64,000 nucleotides of DNA from Megaleporinus macrocephalus (taxonomy: Eukaryota; Chordata; Actinopteri; Characiformes; Anostomidae). The notes beneath the pieces were generated by a model that ran no database searches, was not told the DNA's origin, and was given only the letters and a program-made list of their open reading frames with translations. Location: the NCBI GenBank assembly GCA_021613375.1, contig CM038704.1:33170582-33234581 (forward strand), in the 5' to 3' direction. The position numbers were made by a program, and so were the translations under genes. Below, piece after piece: positions 57,915 through 64,000 of the stretch. Within the stretch, counting starts at the first letter, position 1; each line of letters opens with the position of its first letter.

Positions 57915-59384
57915 AACTTCGCCACTCAGGGAATTGCACCCAGAGAATTGTGAAATTAGGAACACAGGTTTGTGGGTACCACAAAGGAACAGAGAGACTA
58001 CGATTTCCTAAACAAAAGTTTTATTTTAATTGTAAAAGAAACACCACAACTGCAAAAAAGGTAGTATTAACAATGATATAGTACTAAAAATAGAAATGTA
58101 TTAATACAATGATTTATTAATACTATGATTATTAAAACCATAGAATGAATGTTAAAACATAACTTAAATCAAATACAAACAAACAAACCAACCAACCCTG
58201 TAGGCCAGAGACTCACCAGGGGAGACCAGCTACCTAAGCAATACTAAAAATCAACAAAAAACACCCAAGCAAAGCAAACCAAAACACTCAAATTCCAAAA
58301 AGTAAAGTAAACAAAACACAACATAAGCCTTTCCCCCTGGAGTACTCAGCACCTACATTACAATTAATCCAACACCAAGAAAAGAGAGGAAAAAAAAAAA
58401 AAAAGAAAAAGGAGTAGGAGACAATGGCTGCACTACAGACTGCAATGCTGCTCAGCTAATGAATTACTGGGCTTAATCTTATGCACAGACAAAAGATGGT
58501 TTGTTAGATTAAATGCACCAAGTGCACAAAACAAGAGCACTAGTATTTCTCAGCAACCAAATTCCCCAAAATTAAAGAGGATAACACAAGGCAATGGCAA
58601 CCCACAGCGTATTAACACTATAGCTGCAGCCAGGCTGTGATTCCCTAACATACAGCTGCTCTAATGTCCATTCAAGTCTTAAAACATAACTCGTGGGCAC
58701 CCTAGTCCTCCACAAAACACATTAATTACAGCCAAAAAGCCAAAAGAAAACAGCAAAGAAACCCAAACATTAAAACACCGGCCGCCCACTTGATAATGAG
58801 AGCGCACGACGGCCTAATGGCTGCTAAAACAAATCAACAGCGTTTTAAACACGTGTGCCGTGAATTCCAAGTTTCCGTGAGGCAAAACGGTAGCTTATTT
58901 CCCCCAGATACAGGCCACTTATAGCGTTTATGCAGCGGGCAAGTCGGCCAGCACCGTATTCACTGGTTCCACTGATTCCTATACACAAACATGAGCTTAA
59001 GCGCTGTTGGATTAAAGCCAGAAGTTTCGTAGCAGACGCAACATACTCACGAAATGAATGAAACGCTGCAAAGAAGCTTCCTGATTGGTCAAGCGCCGAC
59101 AGTCCCTACAGTTGAGTAAACTGAAACCAAACATGCTGAAGACCCAAACAACGCGATAAAGCTACCAACGTTACAAATCAACGCGCACATTTACCTGAAT
59201 GCTGGAGCGCGCTAGGCTCAGGCAAGGAAGTTTGAACAGAGCCCAGTGACGATAAACACTAAATAAAAAGAAATAATTAAATAAAGCCGACGAACACCTG
59301 CGACAATGTGCGCAGAGACCATCAAGCATCCCCGAAGGCCCTTTTATAGGGGCGCCACGTCACTTAAACAAAATCCCCAGCACA
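57915..59384 (-). mobile_element. Candidate gypsy-type LTR with primer site
   Basis: On the minus strand: a possible TGTG start at 59384, CACGTGG-flanked TATAAAAG (59341-59348), a CpG-rich transcribed part, a potential splice donor CATTCAG|GTAAAT near 59195, AATAAA at 58020-58025, and TGCAATTCCCTGAG directly before TGGCGAAGTT (57915-57924). The latter pairs with the same sequence beside the + strand gypsy at 34939. No gag follows on the minus strand, so this would be a solo or truncated LTR. An alternative is a host promoter with a non-coding exon. Confidence 0.45.
59341..59348 (-). promoter_or_regulatory. TATA box
   Basis: The minus strand reads CCTATAAAAGGGCC, a strong TATA consensus, with CACGTCA-like sequence just upstream. 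Transcription would start about 30 bp further, near 59310. Confidence 0.5.
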
Positions 59385-59407
59385 TTAGGAAGCGGCAAGA
59401 TTAAACT

Positions 59408-59460
59408 AATAATAATAATACTACTACTACTACTACTACTACTACTAATAATAATAATAA
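59408..59460 (+). repeat. Compound (AAT)n/(CTA)n microsatellite
   Basis: AAT units, then about eight CTA/ACT units, then AAT units again. A simple trinucleotide repeat. Confidence 0.9.
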
Positions 59461-59739
59461 CAATCTGCCACAATTGCAATTTTGGAGATTTTTTCATTAG
59501 ACAGTGACTATATCATAAATTAAATTATTTTATTTGCTTACACTGTAAACCCGAACAGTATTGTTAACTTATATTCTTTATTAGTTTAACAATCAAATCC
59601 TGTTATTTAGTTAACCCAGCATTAAGGTTTTGCGCTGTCTTGACGTTTTATTTTGTTTTAAGTTTAATTGAGTACATTTTTTTGAGTAACGACTGTCACT
59701 GACATTATAATTTTTGAGTATCCAAAGTCACGCGGCGTC

Positions 59740-59842
59740 TGACGTCACAAACATACATGGTGTCCCGGATTTACTTTTCACACTGGGCAAGATGGCGGCG
59801 CGTTATCGGATGAGAACCGAGAGTGATTCTGGAGCAAAATTG
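59740..59842 (+). promoter_or_regulatory. Putative promoter and first coding exon of a host gene
   Basis: A perfect CRE (TGACGTCA, 59740-59747) lies 45 bp upstream of CAAGATGGCGGCG, which is both a YY1-type element and a good Kozak start. The ATG at 59792 opens 17 codons (MAARYRMRTESDSGAKL) ending in a strong phase-0 donor, TTG|GTAAGTAG, at 59842/59843. No identity could be assigned and the next exon is not in the window, where LINEs follow. AAGATGGCGGC also occurs in LINE 5' UTRs, so a retroelement origin is not excluded. Confidence 0.4.
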
Positions 59843-60177
59843 GTAAGTAGCTGGTTGTTATACAGATATTAAGAAAACACACGTTTTGTTCCATCACTTT
59901 GGCTGTCTTTATTTGTCCTAAGTTGGATATGTGACTGTATCAGCTTTGGGCACCAGCATGGGGAAAGTGGCGTTAGCTTTATGCTAACGTAGCTAGCGCT
60001 AGATGTCTATATTCAAATAGCTAGGTCTCACTAGTCAGTCATCAACAAAACAAACGTTTACTGCCAGAAACTTTTGAAATGACAGATATGTTAAATGGGC
60101 TTCCTTCCTTATCGTTAAGAGTTTGGTTTATAGACGTACAGTTAACTTAGTTAGCTAGCTAGCTGCTTATCTCATCA
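59843..60177 (+). other. Intron-like DNA upstream of a LINE
   Basis: Begins with a splice-donor-like GTAAGT. Contains a small perfect hairpin, CGTTAGC-TTTAT-GCTAACG (59971-59989). No gene. Confidence 0.4.
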
Positions 60178-60179
60178 TC

Positions 60180-62090
60180 ATGTTCATTGTCGCCGGAGAT
60201 TTCAACCACGCTAATCTCCAGTCAGTCCTCCCTAAATTCCATCAGCATGTGGACTTTGCCACGAGAGGAGCGAACGCGTTGGACCTTGTTTACACAAACA
60301 TACCCAGCGCGTACCGGGCGGAGCCCCACCCCCACCTTGCGTTCTCGGACCACATGTCTATGTATCTGACTCCAGCTTACACACCCCTCATCAGACACTC
60401 CAGACCAGTTCAGAAGCAGGTGAAAACCTGGCCGGCAGGAGCCATCTCTGCCCTTCAGGACTGTTTTGAGTGCACTGCATGGGACATGTTCAGGGAGGCT
60501 GCAACTGAAGGCGACTCTGTTAACTTGAAGGAGTACACAGCATCAGTCACTGGCTACATCAGCAAGTGTATTGATGATGTCACTGTCTCCAAGACACCGT
60601 CCTGTGACAGTGATGCCTTCCTCCCCGATGCCCTAAACGACTTTTATGCACGGTTTGAGGCACAGAACAACACGTTGGTGAGCAGGATCACACCCAAGCC
60701 AGATGAGCAGGCGCTGTGCCTGAATGCAGTGGACGTGAGGAAAACTCTGCGCAGAGTCAACCCATGGAAAGCTGCAGGACCAGACAACATCCCTGGCAGA
60801 GTGCTCAGAGAGTGTGCAGACCAGTTGACAGATGTTCTCACGGACATCTTCAACGTCTCCCTGCGCAGCTCCACTGTCCCAACGTGCCTCAAGACCACCA
60901 CCATCGTCCCCGTGCCGAAGAAGTCCACGGTGTCCTGCCTCAATGACTACCGTCCCGTAGCTCTCACGCCCATCATCATGAAGTGCTTGGAGAGGCTAGT
61001 CATGAGGAACATCAAGACCCAACTGCCCTCTTCATTGGACCCCCTGCAATTCGCAATATCGTTCCAACCGCTCCACGGACGATGCCATCACCACCACCCT
61101 TCATCTCTCCCTTACCCACCTGGAGAAGAAGGACACCTACGTCAGAATGCTGTTCATAGACTTCAGTTCAGCATTCAACACCATCATCCCACAGAATCTC
61201 ACCAGGAAGTTAAGCCTGCTGGGCTTAACTCAACACCCCCCTTTGCAACGGGATCCTGGACTTCCTGACAGGGAGGCCCCAGTTAGTCCGGTTCGGGGAC
61301 AGCAGCTCCAGCACCATCACCATGAACACTGGGGCACCCCAGGGCAGTGTACTGAGTCCTCTGTTGTTCACCCTGCTGACTCATGACTGTGTTGCGAAAC
61401 AGTTCTAACAGCATCATAAAGTTCGCCGTTGATACAACTGTGCTGGGTCTCATCTGCAAAGGCGACGAGTCAGCATACAGGGAGGAGGTACAGCAGCTGA
61501 CAGACTGGTGTACAGTCAACAACCTTCACTGGAATGTAGAGAAGACCAAGGAAATGGTTGTTGACTTCAGGAAATCAAGACCGGACCACTCTCCGCTTAA
61601 CATCAACGGCTCCTTTGTGGAGATCGTTAAGAGCACCAAGTTCCTTGGTGTTCACCTAGCGGAGAACCTCACCTGGTCCCTGAACACCAGCTCTACAGCC
61701 AAGAAAGCCCAGCAGCGTCTCTACTTCCTCCGGAAGCTGAGAAAGGCCTGTCTCCCTCCACCCATCCTCACCCTCTTCTATAGGGGAACCATAGAGAGCA
61801 TCCTAAGCAGCTGCATCACTGCCTGGTTTGGGACCTGCACAGCCTCTGACCGCAAGTCCCTCCAACGCATTGTGAGGACAGCTGAGAGGATCATCGGAGA
61901 CTCTCTCCCCTCCGTCTTGGACATTTACTCCACCAACCAGCATTGTGGATGACCCCACCCACCCTTCACACAGACTGTTCTCCCTCCTGCCATCAGGAAG
62001 AAGGTACCGCAGCATCCGGTCCAACACGACCAGACTCTGCAACAGCTTCTTCCCCCAAGCCATCAGACTTCTCAACACAACTCAATGTCT
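60180..62090 (+). pseudogene. Rex1/CR1-like ORF2: partial endonuclease and RT
   Basis: The first long frame (60180-61268) holds the endonuclease C-terminal half ([34 protein letters not shown]), then [55 protein letters not shown]. An indel near 61055 breaks DPLQFA. Other frames give [18 protein letters not shown] (61147-61200, motif A), a garbled motif-B segment (about 61324-61380), FAVDTTVLGLI (61420 on; FAVD for the catalytic FADD), [15 protein letters not shown] and SCITAWFGTCTASDRKSLQR (C-terminal region), and finally FFPQAIRLLNTTQ near 62050-62085. At least one catalytic Asp is replaced, so the copy is inactive. Confidence 0.88.
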
Positions 62091-62103
62091 GAACTGACAT
62101 CTC

Positions 62104-62193
62104 AGAGAGCACGTCAGAGCGAGCGACAGAGAGCACGTCAGAGCGAGCGACAGAGAGCACGTCAGAGCGAGCGACAGAGAGCACGTCAGAGCG
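62104..62193 (+). repeat. 24-bp minisatellite
   Basis: Three perfect units (62104, 62128, 62152) and an 18-bp partial unit of AGAGAGCACGTCAGAGCG plus AGCGAC. They sit immediately after the LINE's ORF2 end, in its 3' UTR. The perfect identity indicates recent expansion. Confidence 0.95.
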
Positions 62194-62204
62194 CTGTGGT
62201 TTCG

Positions 62205-62345
62205 TTTTAATTTTCTGGTTTTAACTCTAGTTTATTTGTTTTTACTAATTTATTTTTAATTCATTTTTATTTTTATTTTATCCTATATTTATATTTTATT
62301 TATTTTATTTTATATATATTTTTTTTTATTTGTACTTTTTATATT
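62205..62345 (+). repeat. T-rich low-complexity region
   Basis: TTTTATTT-type sequence between the LINE 3' UTR and the next LINE's ORF1. Either the tail of the first element or the 5' leader of the second. Confidence 0.7.
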
Positions 62346-62369
62346 TTTGCTCGCTCCGTGCATATTACC

Positions 62370-63662
62370 ATGCCTCCACTCAACTCACAAACAGGGTGTG
62401 AGAGCTGCTCACTGCTAAGCCAAAAGATTGTGGAGTTGGAAGGGCGAATCTCTGTACTATATCAAATAAAAGAAGACGAGGTTCTGCTGGACTCCATGCT
62501 GGCATCGACGCAGGCAATTACCACCGGGCTGGAAAGCAGTGTCATCCAAGCAGCTGCTGCGACGGACCATGATGAGGATCCCTGGCCTCTGCTGGGAGCC
62601 AAACCCAAAGGGAGGGAGGTGAGCTGCTCCACGCCGCGGCTGATGGAACCGTGGTCCGCTACTGTTGGGTGCTTGCGCGGTGGAAGGCGGTCCGCTCGCC
62701 ACACAGTTCAACACAAACTCCCGCTGAATAACAGGTTCTCTGTGCTGGAGGAGCTGGAGGATGTTCTCATCCCTTCCTCTCCTGTTTACTCTCTGCCCAC
62801 TCGAGTGAGCCCTCCAGCAGTTCACGTTACACCGAACCCACCATGGAAGGCTTCGGAGCAGCGGATCCGCCACCACACATCAAAACCGCCCCGACAAGCC
62901 CCACAGCCGGACACGGCCGAACAACGGAAACACCGTTCTCAGCCGCAGGCCTTCCGCGGGACACCCTCAATGGCCTACTCACCGCCGGCGAACGACGCGC
63001 AGCGGCCCATGCAGGCCCCGCTGCCAATCTCGACCATGCAACGGGGACAGAGCACCTCACCTCCGGACAATGCTGCATGGCCTACTCGCAAACCAGCGCG
63101 GGCTGCTGGGCCACGGTCTGACCAGCACCGAGCGTCTCGATATGGACTCAGACGACCAGACCAGCACACTCCACCAACAACTCTGATAGTAGGTGACTCT
63201 ATCACAAGATTTCTCAAACACCACACAGCCGTGGTACACTCAGTTTCTGGCGCTAAAGTTAAAGACATTGCACAACAGCTTCCTGCTCTCCTTCAGAGAT
63301 TTAATTCTGTACAGAAAATAATAATTCATGTCGGATGTAATGACACCAAAGATCAAAGCACAGAACTGTTAAAAAGAGACTTTACAGACTTGTTGGCTTC
63401 CATTAGGGACTGTGGGAAATCAGTTTTTATTTCCGGCCCAATCCCACCACTGGGGAGAGGGTCAGGGTTTTTTAGTCGTATTTTAAACCTTCATACCTGG
63501 CTACAGAAGACCTGCCTCTCCTCTGGTCTGGCTTTTATAGCCAATTTTGACCTGTTTTGGAACCGACCCTCTTTCTATAGACCTGACGGAATTCATCCAA
63601 GCAGGCTCGGCTCACAGATTTTAGGGCATAACATATTTTACTCTGTTTCTAACCTTAGTTGA
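62370..63662 (+). CDS. LINE ORF1, SGNH-esterase gag-like protein, intact
   Basis: 430 codons from the ATG at 62370; an in-frame GTG at 62358 is unlikely as the start. N-terminus: CESCSLLSQKIVELEGRISV, a Cys pair then a short coiled coil, similar in plan to the ORF1 at 2583. The middle is Pro/Arg/Gln-rich and basic (about residues 90-265), probably binding RNA. The C-terminal SGNH domain has TLIVGDSITRF (block I, Ser), VSGAKVKDI (block II Gly), IIIHVGCNDTKDQS (block III, Asn), SGPIPPLGRGSGFFSRILN and RPDGIHPSRLGSQIL (block V, Asp and His). All catalytic positions appear present. ORF2 continues in phase after the stop at 63660. Confidence 0.88.
   Translation: MPPLNSQTGCESCSLLSQKIVELEGRISVLYQIKEDEVLLDSMLASTQAITTGLESSVIQAAAATDHDEDPWPLLGAKPKGREVSCSTPRLMEPWSATVGCLRGGRRSARHTVQHKLPLNNRFSVLEELEDVLIPSSPVYSLPTRVSPPAVHVTPNPPWKASEQRIRHHTSKPPRQAPQPDTAEQRKHRSQPQAFRGTPSMAYSPPANDAQRPMQAPLPISTMQRGQSTSPPDNAAWPTRKPARAAGPRSDQHRASRYGLRRPDQHTPPTTLIVGDSITRFLKHHTAVVHSVSGAKVKDIAQQLPALLQRFNSVQKIIIHVGCNDTKDQSTELLKRDFTDLLASIRDCGKSVFISGPIPPLGRGSGFFSRILNLHTWLQKTCLSSGLAFIANFDLFWNRPSFYRPDGIHPSRLGSQILGHNIFYSVSNLS
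63660..63662 (+). other. In-frame TGA between ORF1 and ORF2
   Basis: AGT TGA CTG CCT: the stop is followed by CTG, as in the other SGNH-type LINE (TGC TGA CTG TCC at 3516-3527). The frame then stays open for 112 codons to the window end. Confidence 0.6.
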
Positions 63663-64000
63663 CTGCCTAAAAATGATAGTACTAATTTAGTTTTTCCAAT
63701 AGTCACTGTGTATAAACCTAGGACCAGCATTGTACAAAAACATAAGAAAGATAAAAGTCATTCTAACAGTTTTATTAATACAAACAACTTAATATACATA
63801 GAGCCGTCTCCACTTACATTATGTCCCCTTATTAAATCCCCCATAGACCCTTTTAACGATCTTAATAGTTTTAAACTTAGAAAGGGTCTTGGAATTCTTC
63901 ATTTAAATATTAGAAGCCTACATCAGAAACATAAACTGGATCAATTGAAAATTTTAAGTGCTCAGACTGATCCTGATATTTTAATCCTGACAGAAACCTG
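63663..64000 (+). CDS. LINE ORF2 start, endonuclease N-terminus (partial)
   Basis: An open frame in phase with ORF1. About 73 linker codons contain INTNNLIYIEPSP, comparable with CLNNLINIRILDP in the other element's linker. They are followed by the endonuclease start KGLGILHLNIRSLHQKHKLD (Asn motif) and DPDILILTET (the Glu of the active site falls in the last codons of the window). No in-frame ATG is visible before the domain; the only candidate is a GTG (63708). The rest lies beyond the window. Confidence 0.8.
   Translation, partial: MPKNDSTNLVFPIVTVYKPRTSIVQKHKKDKSHSNSFINTNNLIYIEPSPLTLCPLIKSPIDPFNDLNSFKLRKGLGILHLNIRSLHQKHKLDQLKILSAQTDPDILILTET

Larger units (their letters stand above)
60178..62345 (+). 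mobile_element. Rex1/CR1-like LINE, 5'-truncated
   Basis: Starts abruptly inside the endonuclease domain at about 60178 and runs through RT to the C-terminus, then into a 3' region with a 24-bp minisatellite (62104-62193) and a T-rich stretch (62205-62345). The next LINE's ORF1 begins at 62370 in the same orientation, so the exact 3' boundary is uncertain. Confidence 0.85.
62346..64000 (+). mobile_element. Second SGNH-type LINE (L2/CR1 group), cut by the window end
   Basis: Intact ORF1 (62370-63662), one TGA, then an ORF2 in the same frame that is open to the end of the window. It is not the same family as the element at 2.3-7.3 kb: the ORF1 N-terminus and linker differ, while the SGNH domain and layout agree. 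No lesion is visible, which suggests a young or potentially active copy, subject to what lies beyond 64000. Confidence 0.85.

Noticed and set aside
59384..59792. Bidirectional host promoter (TATA on minus, CRE and ATG on plus)
   Set aside because: The minus-side signals fit better with an LTR because AATAAA and a primer-site-like TGGCGAAGTT follow in order; not excluded, but not preferred.
62827..63268. Minus-strand ORFs opposite the SGNH ORF1
   Set aside because: Shadows of the intact + strand ORF1, which has clear SGNH blocks.
1..64000. tRNA, rRNA or other structured RNA genes
   Set aside because: No cloverleaf with both A and B boxes and no rRNA-like sequence was seen by eye; the only pol III-type signal is the damaged SINE.

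Overview
The window looks like teleost fish nuclear DNA. It is AT-rich, shows no prokaryotic gene organisation, has CpG-rich promoter-like patches, and is full of fish-type repeats: L2, Rex1/CR1-like and L1/Tx1 LINEs, a Ty3/gypsy element, Tc1-like relics and a tRNA-derived SINE. From memory the SINE resembles ones common in ostariophysan fish (characins, catfish, electric eels); I could not check this. Family names rest on reading conserved motifs, not on database searches. No intact, confidently named host gene is present.

Layout. 1-2.3 kb: unassigned DNA with a diverged ~215-bp direct repeat. 2.34-7.33 kb: a nearly full-length but decayed L2-type LINE (SGNH-esterase ORF1, endonuclease/RT ORF2, 3' tail with stem-loop). 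7.6-7.9 kb: a SINE. 8-21.5 kb: mostly free of LINEs, with an 11-unit 23-bp tandem array at 9.1 kb, a decayed multi-exon gene at 11.6-13.7 kb followed by a MITE-like element at 14.4 kb, and AT-rich segments that look like conserved non-coding elements. 21.5-24.3 kb: a Rex1-like LINE fossil and Tc1 relics. 25.9-26.8 kb: an LTR-like or promoter-like CpG-rich block. 27.5-30.1 kb: an antisense L2-type LINE. 30.5-34.2 kb: short L1 and gypsy fragments.

34.9-40 kb: a gypsy element (leader with LTR/primer-site junction, gag, CCHC knuckle, protease, RT, RNase H, integrase tail) broken by an L2 fragment and by an antisense Rex1-like LINE. 41.16-46.72 kb: an antisense L1/Tx1 LINE with a perfect 13-bp target-site duplication and a 735-residue open RT segment. 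47.4-52.4 kb: an L1 ORF1 piece, a third antisense Rex1-like LINE, a LINE C-terminus of a type seen only here, and an L2 3' UTR. 52.4-59.4 kb: mostly unassigned, with a Tc1 end, a duplicated block flanking an Ala-rich ORF, and a candidate antisense gypsy LTR. 59.7-59.85 kb: a CRE plus a possible first coding exon on the + strand. 60.18-62.3 kb: a 5'-truncated Rex1-like LINE. 62.37 kb to the end: the intact start of a second SGNH-type LINE.

The most interesting signals are these. (1) In both SGNH-type LINEs, ORF1 and ORF2 share one reading frame and are separated by a single TGA followed by CTG, with an open linker of about 71-73 codons, which suggests stop-codon readthrough. (2) The indel-free 23-bp array contains palindromic units. 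(3) The fossil gene is a copy of what I recall as an uncharacterised multicopy fish protein family. (4) Two gypsy leaders on opposite strands share TGCAATT...TGGCGAAGTT.
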